Notes under the pieces: model-generated
Seen by the model: only the letters and a program-made list of their open reading frames with translations
Database searches by the model: none
What the model was told of the DNA's origin: nothing
Made by a program: the position numbers and the translations under genes
Shown here: in pieces, positions 7,603 through 13,895 of the stretch
Layout of the letters: each line of letters starts with the position of its first letter
Numbering within the stretch: position 1 is the stretch's first letter
Origin: an uncultured bacterium
GTDB lineage: Bacteria > Actinomycetota > Coriobacteriia > Coriobacteriales > Coriobacteriaceae
Assembly: GCA_905215815.1 (NCBI GenBank)
Contig: CAJMRN010000033.1
Location: 1 to 19,661 of the forward strand
Reading direction: 5' to 3'
Length of the DNA: 19,661 bases

Positions 7603-8058
7603 TCAGTCCTCAAGCTGTGCCCACTTATGCGGGTCGTAGATCTTTACCTGTTTGTTGGGCTTGCCGCTCCAGTACTCTTCGTCCATAAAGGGCAGATATG
7701 CCTGAATGTCGGGGCAGATGAACGGGATTCGCTGCGTTTGCAAACGGTCGCGTTGGCGTTGCTCCAAATGGGTCTCCGAAATCACGACGGGAATACCGGA
7801 TAGCTCCACGAGGCTTGCCTGAACTCGCTTGAGGTCGGGTAGCGCCGCGTGCCATGCCGTTCGCATCATCAAAAATGAGGCGCCGCGATACGTTGCCTGC
7901 ATGACTGTGATGGCGGGTCGTAGCGTGGGATGAATTTTGTGCCGATCTGGCCAAGGGATAGCAGTTATCTCGAGGCCGAGGGTCTCCCATAGGTAATCAA
8001 GCTCTTCATCCATGTTGTCTCGATATCCGCGCGATAGTTGGTGTCCTGATTGTGTCAC
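7603..8058 (-). CDS. Unrecognised protein, possibly a shortened MarR-like regulator
   Basis: The open frame gives 151 residues from a GTG at 8058, or 136 from the ATG at 8013 (MDEELDYLWETL); neither has a strong ribosome site. I do not recognise the family firmly. The middle and C-terminus (VVISETHLEQRQRDRLQTQRI, then PFICPDIQAYLPFM) recall, from memory, the N-terminal sensing part of some longer Firmicute and Coriobacteria proteins that end in a MarR-type winged helix. No helix-turn-helix is visible here, and the sequence ends in a polar tail KIYDPHKWAQLED, so it may be a truncated descendant or a stand-alone sensor domain. No membrane segments or signal peptide are visible. It is convergent with the ArsC/Spx-like gene and faces away from the tRNA operon. 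Confidence 0.55.
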   Translation of the reverse strand: MTQSGHQLSRGYRDNMDEELDYLWETLGLEITAIPWPDRHKIHPTLRPAITVMQATYRGASFLMMRTAWHAALPDLKRVQASLVELSGIPVVISETHLEQRQRDRLQTQRIPFICPDIQAYLPFMDEEYWSGKPNKQVKIYDPHKWAQLED

Positions 8059-8204
8059 TATTGACGGCGACTAGGATGCAGCAATCTGCCAACGGTAGCT
8101 ATGGCGCGCTTGCGGCATTTTGCTCCTGGCATGCGGTTTGGCTTCACAGGTCCTTCATGGGTCGGGGCAAATTGGCCGATTTTCAAAAAAGTTAAAAATG
8201 GGGC

Positions 8205-8233
8205 TTGCGTCACCGTAGAACTTCCCGTATATT
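8205..8233 (+). promoter_or_regulatory. Promoter of the tRNA-Gln/tRNA-Glu operon
   Basis: TTGCGT (8205-8210) and TATATT (8228-8233) are separated by exactly 17 bases, close to the sigma-70/SigA consensus. The first tRNA starts 45 bases after the -10. The stretch 8059-8204 shows nothing else. Confidence 0.65.
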
Positions 8234-8277
8234 TCTTTCTTGCGCAAAGGCACAGCCGAGCGCAGCGATGCAGTCAT

Positions 8278-8351
8278 TGGGATGTCGTCTAATGGCAGGA
8301 CAGCGGATTCTGGTTCCGTCAATGGGGGTTCGACTCCCTCCATCCCAGCCA
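8278..8351 (+). tRNA. tRNA-Gln (anticodon CTG)
   Basis: The acceptor arms TGGGATG and CATCCCA pair fully. The anticodon stem GCGGA/TCCGT encloses the loop TTCTGGT, giving anticodon CTG. The T-arm has GGTTCGACTCC. The discriminator G and the 3' CCA are encoded. It is followed 17 bases later by tRNA-Glu in the same transcription unit. Confidence 0.95.
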
Positions 8352-8368
8352 TTGCATTTGCTACATAT

Positions 8369-8445
8369 GGCCCGTTCGTCTAGCGGTTTAGGACGCCGCC
8401 CTCTCAAGGCGGAGATCACCAGTTCGAATCTGGTACGGGCTACCA
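8369..8445 (+). tRNA. tRNA-Glu (anticodon CTC)
   Basis: The acceptor arms GGCCCGT and ACGGGCT pair with one G-T pair at the end. The anticodon stem CCGCC/GGCGG encloses CTCTCAA, giving anticodon CTC. The T-loop is GTTCGAATC and CCA is encoded. Its strong GAG reading suits the local genome, where GAG is the dominant Glu codon. Confidence 0.95.
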
Positions 8446-8456
8446 CAAAATGAACG

Positions 8457-8484
8457 CCCGGGCCTCGCAAGAGACCCGGGTTTT
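8457..8484 (+). terminator. Terminator of the tRNA operon
   Basis: CCCGGGCCTC (8457-8466) and GAGACCCGGG (8471-8480) form a ten-base stem with one mismatch around a GCAA loop, followed by TTTT. It begins 11 bases after the tRNA-Glu CCA. Confidence 0.85.
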
Positions 8485-8540
8485 GTGTATCGACCGTATA
8501 TACGGCGTCTGCCGTGTTTCGCTCAGATCGAGGAGTAGCC

Positions 8541-9458
8541 ATGGATCTGCCCATCAGCCTGCAAGACATCACGTATGCCGAGAACTATCTGGCGCAGGGC
8601 GACCTGGCCACGGCGACGCCGCTGTTGGAGCGTCTGGTTGAGCTCGCCGAGGAGTATATCGATGCCGAGTGCAAGACGGAGGAGAATCGCCAGTACTTTA
8701 GCTTCGATAGCAAGTTTGAGCGCTTGGCCTATCGTCGCGTGGAAAAGGATCCGCGCGAGCTGGTGCAGGTCGAGGTGCCCTTTGACCGCCTGTATTCCGA
8801 CATGGCGTTTGCCTACATTCGCCAGCAGGATTACGTGAGTGCTCGTAATGCTTTGATGCAGGCCGTGCGCTGGGACCCCATGAACTGCAACTACCGACTG
8901 GATCTGGCCGAGCTGTTCCGTGCGCTCGAGGACAAGCAGGAGTGGGCTTCGCTTTCGTTTTCGGTGCTGGAGCGTGCGAGTGACGGCAAGTGCGCCGCCC
9001 GCGCTTACGCCAACTTGGGCCAGTATTTCCTTGAGCCCGAGATCGAGAACGTGTCGGCGGCCGTGGGCTGCGCGCGCTTGGCGCTGCGCTTGGCCCCTGG
9101 CGATGCGCATACGACGCGCCTGCTCAACAAAATCCATGCTGCCTATCCTGATGCCGCCGAGGAGAGTGACGAGCACGTGATGGGCGAGCTGGCGTTGCAG
9201 GGCGTACCGACCTCGCCTTCGGCCGAGATTGCCATTTGCCTCATCATGTGTGCGACCGATGCTGCGAGCGACGGTGACAAGCAGGAGGCTACGCGCCTGA
9301 CGGTCCGTGCCCGCGACCTGGTGGGCGAGGAGGCATGCGCGGCGATCATTAAGCTGGTGCGCGAGAGCGATGCCGAGCTCAACGCCGAGCGCAAGGCAAA
9401 GCGCGCAGCTACGGGCAAGGGTTCCGATGGCGCTAAGGAGGCCGGCGATGCCCAGTAA
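8541..9458 (+). CDS. TPR-repeat protein upstream of smpB
   Basis: The protein has 305 residues from the ATG at 8541, which has GAGGAG at 8530-8535. It is made of paired helices of tetratricopeptide type: LAQGDLATATPLLERLVEL near the N-terminus, then DMAFAYIRQQDYVSARNALM, and YANLGQYFLEPEIENVSAA. The C-terminus is highly charged (Lys, Glu and Ala rich). There is no signal peptide or membrane helix, so it is cytoplasmic. TPR proteins are scaffolds for protein contacts; the partner here is unknown. It overlaps the smpB start by 11 bases, which implies shared expression and possibly a link to ribosome rescue, though that is only inference from position. Confidence 0.8.
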   Translation: MDLPISLQDITYAENYLAQGDLATATPLLERLVELAEEYIDAECKTEENRQYFSFDSKFERLAYRRVEKDPRELVQVEVPFDRLYSDMAFAYIRQQDYVSARNALMQAVRWDPMNCNYRLDLAELFRALEDKQEWASLSFSVLERASDGKCAARAYANLGQYFLEPEIENVSAAVGCARLALRLAPGDAHTTRLLNKIHAAYPDAAEESDEHVMGELALQGVPTSPSAEIAICLIMCATDAASDGDKQEATRLTVRARDLVGEEACAAIIKLVRESDAELNAERKAKRAATGKGSDGAKEAGDAQ

Positions 9459-9918
9459 GCGCGAGCGCAAGCTCATCTCTAAGAATCGTTCGGCACATCA
9501 CGAGTACTTTATCGACGAGACGTTTGAGTGCGGCATTGAGCTGAGCGGCACCGAGGTCAAGTCGATTCGCGAGCGCGCCTGTCAGATCACTGACACCTTT
9601 GCGCTGATTCGTGGCGGCGAGTGCTGGCTGGTGGGCCTGCATATTCACCCTTACAGCCACGGTGGTGTGTGGAATCGTGATCCCGATCGCCGGCGTCGTC
9701 TGCTGCTGCATCGCAAGGAGATTGATTTTCTCGATGGCAAGCTGCGCAATCGCGGTTATGCGTTGGTGCCGCTGGAGCTCTACTTTAATACCGACGGCCG
9801 CGTAAAGCTGCTGCTGGGCCTAGGCCGCGGCAAGAAGCTTTACGACAAGCGCGAGGATATGGCCAAGCGCGATGTCCAGCGCGAGATCGACCGCGCCCTC
9901 AAGGAGCGTAACCGCTAA
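9448..9918 (+). CDS. smpB: SsrA-binding protein SmpB
   Basis: SmpB binds tmRNA and delivers it to stalled ribosomes, where the incomplete protein is tagged for degradation. The 156-residue length is normal. Family marks are KLISKNRSAHHEYFIDETF at the N-terminus, GIELSGTEVKSIR, a HIHPYSHGGVWNRDPDRRR stretch that leads into the RKLLLH-like region (RRLLLHRKEI), and the basic C-terminal tail GRGKKLYDKREDMAKRD, which enters the ribosomal decoding site. The ATG at 9448 is supported by AAGGAGG at 9435-9441, and overlaps the end of the upstream TPR gene. No tmRNA (ssrA) gene was found in the 122 bases before the next terminator. Confidence 0.97.
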   Translation: MPSKRERKLISKNRSAHHEYFIDETFECGIELSGTEVKSIRERACQITDTFALIRGGECWLVGLHIHPYSHGGVWNRDPDRRRRLLLHRKEIDFLDGKLRNRGYALVPLELYFNTDGRVKLLLGLGRGKKLYDKREDMAKRDVQREIDRALKERNR

Positions 9919-9930
9919 GCGCTCTGTATA

Positions 9931-9997
9931 AGTTGCGGTGGAATACGGACTGTTTTGCCTGTTTGAGGGGCTATTCAGTCTCTATTTCACCGCAACT
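9931..9997. repeat. 67-base palindromic repeat, copy 2
   Basis: This is the same family as 701-766: it starts AGTTGCGGTG, carries GGACTGTTTTGCC, and ends CACCGCAACT. Its arms pair with three mismatches in 22. It begins 13 bases after the smpB stop, mirroring the position of copy 1 downstream of a gene. Confidence 0.85.
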
Positions 9998-10040
9998 GCG
10001 GGCGTCTCATCTTGCTTACTGTTCTGACACATATGTCTCA

Positions 10041-10073
10041 AAGGCGGCGTCCGTTATGGGCGCCGCCTTTTTT
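10041..10073 (+). terminator. Rho-independent terminator after smpB
   Basis: The 12-base arms 10041-10052 and 10058-10069 (AAGGCGGCG with CGCCGCCTT) close a GTTAT loop and are followed by a T run through 10073. It ends the TPR-smpB unit, 120 bases beyond smpB and past the palindromic repeat. Confidence 0.85.
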
Positions 10074-10124
10074 GTGGGTACATACATCCATGAGGTACCA
10101 ACCCAGGTTAGGGGAGTGATCGTT

Positions 10125-10628
10125 ATGGACAAAACTGCGTTCTTTACCATGCTGAGCGGTCTGTACGTGGTGAGCGCTGCGGCAGACGGGCTGCGCGCCG
10201 GCTGCGTCATCAACACTGCGGTGCAGGTGACGTCCATGCCGCCGCGCATCTCGATTGCCGTGAACAAGGACAACGTCACCTCGGGTGTCATCGCATCGGC
10301 CAAAGCGTTCGCACTGACCGTGATCGATCAGACCGCCGACATGCTCTACATCGGTAACTTTGGGTTCCGCACCAGCAGCGATTATGACAAGTTTGCCAAA
10401 TACGAGACCCGCGAGACGGCTCTGGGCATGCCCTATGTGCCCGAGCACGCGGCGGCCCTGTTTAGCTGCCGTTTGATCGACACTGTGGATGTGGGCACGC
10501 ATCTGCTGTTTATCGGCGAGGTCGAGGATGCCGAGCGCCTGAGCGACGAGATGCCGCTGACGTACGACTACTATCACAAGGTTCTGAAGGGCAAGACGCC
10601 TCCGAAGGCCTCGTCCTATCAAGGCTAG
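10125..10628 (+). CDS. Flavin-reductase-like FMN-binding protein
   Basis: The protein has 167 residues from ATG 10125, which has AGGGGAG at about 10110. The frame stays open upstream to 9933, but that part crosses the terminator and is not coding. The sequence LSGLYVVSAAADG, RAGCVINTAVQVTSMPPRI, ISIAVNKDNVT and FALTVIDQ match the flavin reductase-like (FMN-binding split-barrel) domain. Further on are FGFRTSSDYDKFAKY and a final YDYYHKVLKGKTPPKASSY, as in the flavoprotein half of high-molecular-weight rubredoxin (Hrb), where electrons pass from NAD(P)H via flavin to rubredoxin and a flavodiiron oxygen or nitric oxide reductase. The C-terminal rubredoxin domain of Hrb is missing here, but a separate rubredoxin gene follows 89 bases downstream. 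A role in oxygen protection is inferred. Confidence 0.85.
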   Translation: MDKTAFFTMLSGLYVVSAAADGLRAGCVINTAVQVTSMPPRISIAVNKDNVTSGVIASAKAFALTVIDQTADMLYIGNFGFRTSSDYDKFAKYETRETALGMPYVPEHAAALFSCRLIDTVDVGTHLLFIGEVEDAERLSDEMPLTYDYYHKVLKGKTPPKASSYQG

Positions 10629-10645
10629 AATTGTTGTAAAAACAC

Positions 10646-10673
10646 TTGCATTATATTATTGAGAATCTATACT
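10646..10673 (+). promoter_or_regulatory. Promoter of the rubredoxin gene
   Basis: TTGCAT (10646-10651) and TATACT (10668-10673) are separated by 16 bases, within an AT-rich island unlike its surroundings. TGAGAAT between the boxes resembles half of a Fur/PerR-type box, but no second half is convincing. The promoter lets the rubredoxin be expressed apart from the flavin gene. Confidence 0.55.
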
Positions 10674-10717
10674 AATAAATGAAGTACACCACCAGTCGCG
10701 TTCGAGAGGAGAACATC

Positions 10718-10861
10718 ATGGCTGAGGAGAAGAAGACGTATAAGTTTGTGTGCATCGTTTGCGGTTACGAGGTTGAGGTCGATACGCCCGAGCTGCCCGA
10801 GGACTACGTGTGCCCGGTGTGCGGCGTCGGTCCCGATCAGTTTGAGCTCTTCGAGGAGTAA
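10718..10861 (+). CDS. Small rubredoxin
   Basis: The protein has only 47 residues from ATG 10718 with GAGAGGAG just upstream; an in-frame ATG at 10679 lacks a ribosome site. It has the two CxxC iron knuckles of rubredoxin, CIVCGYEVEV and CPVCGVGPDQFE, with acidic ends. Typical rubredoxins are about 52-54 residues, so this one is slightly short; the usual -DGDPE-PGTPFEDLP-D-W loop is reduced to DTPELPEDY, as in rubredoxin domains fused to other proteins (rubrerythrin, Hrb). It probably carries one electron at a time between the upstream flavoprotein and a terminal oxidase-type partner. It ends in a clear terminator. Confidence 0.9.
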   Translation: MAEEKKTYKFVCIVCGYEVEVDTPELPEDYVCPVCGVGPDQFELFEE

Positions 10862-10901
10862 CTCGTAGATACGTGACTTGCAGCAACATATAGCTCTGTC
10901 C

Positions 10902-10938
10902 AAGGGTCTCGGTCGGATATTCCGGCCGGGACCCTTTT
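10902..10938 (+). terminator. Terminator after the rubredoxin gene
   Basis: The 15-base arms 10902-10916 and 10922-10936 (AAGGGTCTCGG with CCGGGACCCTT, some G-U pairs) close an ATATT loop and are followed by T 10935-10938. It lies 41 bases after the rubredoxin stop. Confidence 0.85.
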
Positions 10939-10939
10939 C

Positions 10940-10957
10940 CTCCGTCCCTAAGGGATC
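10940..10957. repeat. Half-copy of the 3307-3390 palindrome family
   Basis: TCCGTCCCTAAGGGATCA closely matches the right arm of the element at 3375-3391 (CCGTCCCCTAGGGATCA). As in that case it follows directly after a terminator. The mate arm is not clearly present. Confidence 0.5.
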
Positions 10958-11008
10958 ACGGCTGCTGTTAGCCGATCCAGTCTGTCGTGAGTCCGGCCGA
11001 CCTTTGGC

Positions 11009-11221
11009 CTCAATCTGTAACATGTGGCGGCTCAAAACGGGTCTATCTGTTACAGATCGAGACAAACCAAAACCATCCGGCAGAAGATCTCAATCTGTAA
11101 CATCTAGCAGTGAAAACGGGGTCTACGTGTTACAGATTGAGACAAACGGAGCTATCCCTCGGAATGATCTCGATCTGTAACATCTAGACATCAAAAGCGG
11201 GTCTAGATGTTACAGATCGAG
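11009..11221. repeat. Palindrome array A: three 53-base units at an 80-base period
   Basis: The units are 11009-11061, 11089-11141 and 11169-11221; the starts are exactly 80 bases apart. Each unit begins CTC-R-ATCTGTAACA and ends with the complement TGTTACAGAT-Y-GAG. In unit 3 the arms pair perfectly for 21 bases through TCTAGA. The loops are variable but share an AAA(A)..GGG core. The 27-base linkers (11062-11088 and 11142-11168) both start ACAAAC and end GAT. The array lies between the rubredoxin terminator and the 3' end of the convergent mntH. It is matched by array B at 13497-13709. It is not a CRISPR array: the repeats are palindromic and the linkers conserved. Confidence 0.9.
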
Positions 11222-11250
11222 ACGTTTGCCTGGGTAGGTGCCCCGCCCCA

Positions 11251-12507
11251 TTACATCCCTGTCAACAACACGACATCGAGAATCGTCACGATGACGCCGA
11301 TCCCTACGAGCAGCGTGTTGAGCGGGCGCGAGTTTGCGTATTTGCCCATGACGCGGGACGAACTGGTGAGTCGTATGAGCACAAAGACCGTAATCGGCAG
11401 CTGAAGCGACAGCAGCGCCTGACTCCAAATGAGACCCTCGAAAGGATTCGGGACGACCAGGCACGCCACCACTGCGCCGACGAAACAAGCCGCCACACCG
11501 ATCGAGGAGTGTCGGTCGTGGATGTCGTATTCCTCGTCGAACATGCCCGCGGTGATGGTGCCCGCCGCCATGCCCGCCGTCACACTACTCGAGAGGCCCG
11601 CAAACAGCAGCGCCACGGCAAAGATGGTCGAGCTTGCCGGGCCCAGAATGGGGGAGAGTGTGGCCGCTGCGACGGCGAGGTCGTCTACGACAATGCCGTG
11701 CGCAAAGAAGGTCGTTGCGGCCAGGATGACCATGGCCGAGTTGATTGCCCAGCCCACGCCCATCGAAAAGAGCGTGTCGAAGAGCTCGTAGCGTAGACGT
11801 TCTTCGATAACCTGCTCGCCTTGGCCTTCGAAGTGCATGGATTGGATGACCTCGGAGTGCAGGAAGAGGTTGTGGGGCATAACGACCGCGCCCAGGACAC
11901 TTACGATAATCGCGGCCGAGCCGGTGGGCATACTGGGTGTGATCCAGCTTGTGGCGGCTTGCGGCCAGTCGACCTTGACTAGTGCAAGCTCGGCTAAAAA
12001 CGAAAGTCCCACCACGCCCACGAAAGCGATGATCCATCGCTCGGCGCGTTTGTAGGAGCTTGTCATGAGCATGGCAATCGATGCCGCCGCGACGATGATG
12101 CAGCCGGCGCGTACGGGCAGGCCAAAGAGCATTTGAAGCGCGATTGCACCGCCCAGGACTTCGGCCATGGCGGTGGCGACCGTGGCTAGATACGCGCTGC
12201 CGAGTATCGCATGCCCGACGAGGCGGGGGAGGTGGCGCGTCGTGGCCTCGGCAAGGCAGGCGCCCGTGGCGATGCCCAGGTGTGCCGCGTTGTGCTGCAG
12301 CACGATGAGCATGATCGTGGACAGCGTGACGATCCACAGCAGCGCGTAGCCAAACTGCGAGCCGGCGGCCATATTGGAGGCCCAGTTGCCCGGGTCGATA
12401 AAGCCGACGGTCACGAGCAGCCCGGGGCCGATATGCCGTGCGATATCCAGACCTCCATGGCCTCCGGTGCGGTGCGAGCCAAAGTGTTGTTTGAGATGGT
12501 TGAGCAT
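11251..12507 (-). CDS. mntH: NRAMP-family manganese/divalent metal transporter
   Basis: The 418-residue protein has the hallmarks of proton-coupled Mn(II) importers: DPGN at residues 38-41 in the first helix and MPHNLFLHS from residue 210 in the sixth, the two metal-binding broken helices. The rest is a chain of about 11 hydrophobic helices. An Ile/Leu-rich end (VLIRLTSSSRVM...) closes the protein. The ATG at 12507 is preceded on its strand by AGGAA. The protein supplies manganese, or iron as second choice, to enzymes in the cytoplasm. It lies 75 bases downstream of gpmA on the same strand; the gap holds a perfect 14-base GC palindrome at 12551-12564 and a possible metal-repressor site at 12572-12588. 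Array A begins 30 bases beyond its stop. Confidence 0.94.
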   Translation of the reverse strand: MLNHLKQHFGSHRTGGHGGLDIARHIGPGLLVTVGFIDPGNWASNMAAGSQFGYALLWIVTLSTIMLIVLQHNAAHLGIATGACLAEATTRHLPRLVGHAILGSAYLATVATAMAEVLGGAIALQMLFGLPVRAGCIIVAAASIAMLMTSSYKRAERWIIAFVGVVGLSFLAELALVKVDWPQAATSWITPSMPTGSAAIIVSVLGAVVMPHNLFLHSEVIQSMHFEGQGEQVIEERLRYELFDTLFSMGVGWAINSAMVILAATTFFAHGIVVDDLAVAAATLSPILGPASSTIFAVALLFAGLSSSVTAGMAAGTITAGMFDEEYDIHDRHSSIGVAACFVGAVVACLVVPNPFEGLIWSQALLSLQLPITVFVLIRLTSSSRVMGKYANSRPLNTLLVGIGVIVTILDVVLLTGM

Positions 12508-12571
12508 GGCTGGTTCCTACGTTGGGGTGGCGTGGCGCTGCACTTGGGTTGCGCGGCGCCGCGCCCTGGGT

Positions 12572-12588
12572 TTAGGTTGGGGTTACTT
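12572..12588. promoter_or_regulatory. Possible DtxR/IdeR-type operator before mntH
   Basis: TTAGGTTGGGGTTACTT agrees at about 13 of 17 positions with the DtxR/IdeR/MntR-type consensus TTAGGTTAGGCTAACCTAA. It lies 65-81 bases upstream of the mntH start and overlaps the last codons of gpmA. Metal-repressor control of a Mn importer is expected, but the match is imperfect and partly coding. Confidence 0.3.
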
Positions 12589-13356
12589 GCGCGCCTTGCC
12601 CTGATTGGCAACGGCATCGATCTTGGCGGCGATGGTTGCCGGGTCGCCGATGTAGCGCTTGTCGAGGACGTTGAACTCGGTATCGAAGGTGTAGACGAGC
12701 GGCACGCCGGTGGGGATGTTGACCTTGAGGATTTCCTCGGGCGTGAGGTGCTCGAGCTTCATGACGAGTGAGCGCAGGGAGTTGCCGTGCGCGGCGATGA
12801 GTACGCGCTTGCCGGCGAGCATCTGGGGGCGAATCTCGTCTTCGAAATAAGGCCAGGCGCGAGCGATCGTATCCTTAAGGCACTCGGTATAGGGCAGCTG
12901 GTCGGGCGCGACATCGCGGTATTGCTCCTGGGTGTGGGGATCGCGCTCGCCGCCCGGCTCGAGTGCCGGTGGGCAGATGTCGAAGGAGCGGCGCCAGATG
13001 AGCACCTGCTCGTCGCCGTGCTCCGTCGCGGCATCGGCCTTGTTGAGACCTTGCAGTGCGCCATAGTGGCGCTCGTTGAGCTTCCAGGATTTGATGACGG
13101 GCAGCCATTCGCGGTCCATCTGGCCGAGCACGATGTTGAGGGTGTGGATTGCGCGCTTGAGGCGCGAGGTGTAGCAGATGTCAAAGTCGAAACCCGCTTC
13201 TTTGAGGGCACGGCCGCCTGCTGCCGCCTCTTCGCGACCCGTGTCGGTGAGCTCGACATCGGTCCAGCCGGTGAACAGGTTGAGCTTGTTCCACTCGGAC
13301 TCTCCGTGACGGATAAGGACGAGTTGCATCGTCTGCCGGTCTGTCTGGTTTGCCAT
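12583..13356 (-). CDS. gpmA: 2,3-bisphosphoglycerate-dependent phosphoglycerate mutase
   Basis: The enzyme interconverts 3- and 2-phosphoglycerate in glycolysis in the cytosol. It has 257 residues from ATG 13356, chosen because AAGGAGG lies six bases upstream; the ten-residue longer frame back to 13383 lacks such a site. The family signature is LVLIRHGESEWN, with the phosphorylated histidine at residue 17. Further marks are TSRLKRAIHTLNIVL, LNERHYGALQGLNKA (active-site glutamate and arginine) and the second catalytic histidine in AAHGNSLRSLV. The length of about 250 is normal for the dPGM class. The gene is divergent from gltB, and mntH follows it on the same strand. Confidence 0.96.
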   Translation of the reverse strand: MANQTDRQTMQLVLIRHGESEWNKLNLFTGWTDVELTDTGREEAAAGGRALKEAGFDFDICYTSRLKRAIHTLNIVLGQMDREWLPVIKSWKLNERHYGALQGLNKADAATEHGDEQVLIWRRSFDICPPALEPGGERDPHTQEQYRDVAPDQLPYTECLKDTIARAWPYFEDEIRPQMLAGKRVLIAAHGNSLRSLVMKLEHLTPEEILKVNIPTGVPLVYTFDTEFNVLDKRYIGDPATIAAKIDAVANQGKARK

Positions 13357-13376
13357 AGGGGCCTCCTTAATGTGGC

Positions 13377-13392
13377 ACGGCACGCGTGCCGT
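13377..13392. promoter_or_regulatory. Perfect 16-base palindrome upstream of gpmA
   Basis: ACGGCACGCGTGCCGT is its own reverse complement and lies 21-36 bases before the gpmA start, next to the ribosome site. It could be an operator or a small hairpin in the leader. No promoter boxes for gpmA could be placed with confidence between here and array B. Confidence 0.45.
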
Positions 13393-13496
13393 TTGTTTGA
13401 CGCCGCAAAGGATACCCGTTTTAGGCTCAAAAGTTAACCAAGACTAACAAAATTGTTGTATTTGAATAGGATGGTGAAAGGGGATTGCCGAAATGT

Positions 13497-13709
13497 CTTG
13501 ATCTGTAACAACTAGGGATGGAAATGGGGCCTAGGTGTTACAGATCGAGACAGGAAGAAATGGTCCTATGGAAAATCTCGATCTGTAACAGCTGACCGCC
13601 AAAACCGACCCTTCGTGTTACAGATCGAGACAAACCAAAACCGTCCTGCAGAAAATCTCAATCTGTAACAGTTAGTCGTCGAAATTGGGTCTTCCTGTTA
13701 CAGATTGAG
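13497..13709. repeat. Palindrome array B: three 53-base units at an 80-base period
   Basis: The units are 13497-13549, 13577-13629 and 13657-13709, again exactly 80 bases apart. The ends are the same as in array A (CT-Y-R-ATCTGTAACA and TGTTACAGAT-Y-GAG). The linker 13630-13656 differs from the array A linker 11062-11088 at only three of 27 positions, and has the same orientation. The array lies between the divergent genes gpmA and gltB, so it is not simply a terminator. Confidence 0.9.
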
Positions 13710-13895
13710 ATGTTTGAAGCGGTGAGCTTACAGGCCGAACCTGGGGCCCTTGTTGTTGCCCTTGAGGTCGGCAGCACTCACTCGTAGGGCGTGCGTTACG
13801 CGATTGTTTCGAAACGGGTGGGAAACACAACGGGCCGGCGATGCTCCTAGTATGCCTATTCAATTGACTGTCTAAATATCTAGGGGAGGATCGCG

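Noticed and set aside
8278..8445. tRNA genes as attachment site of an integrated element
   Set aside because: No duplicate of a tRNA 3' end was found in the window, and the only recombinase is of the small resolvase type and lies upstream.
9933..10124. An upstream extension of the flavin-reductase gene
   Set aside because: The frame runs through the palindromic repeat and a strong terminator, and the family starts at the ATG at 10125, which has a ribosome site.
11009..11221. CRISPR array
   Set aside because: The repeated units are long palindromes, the segments between them are conserved rather than unique, and no cas gene is present.
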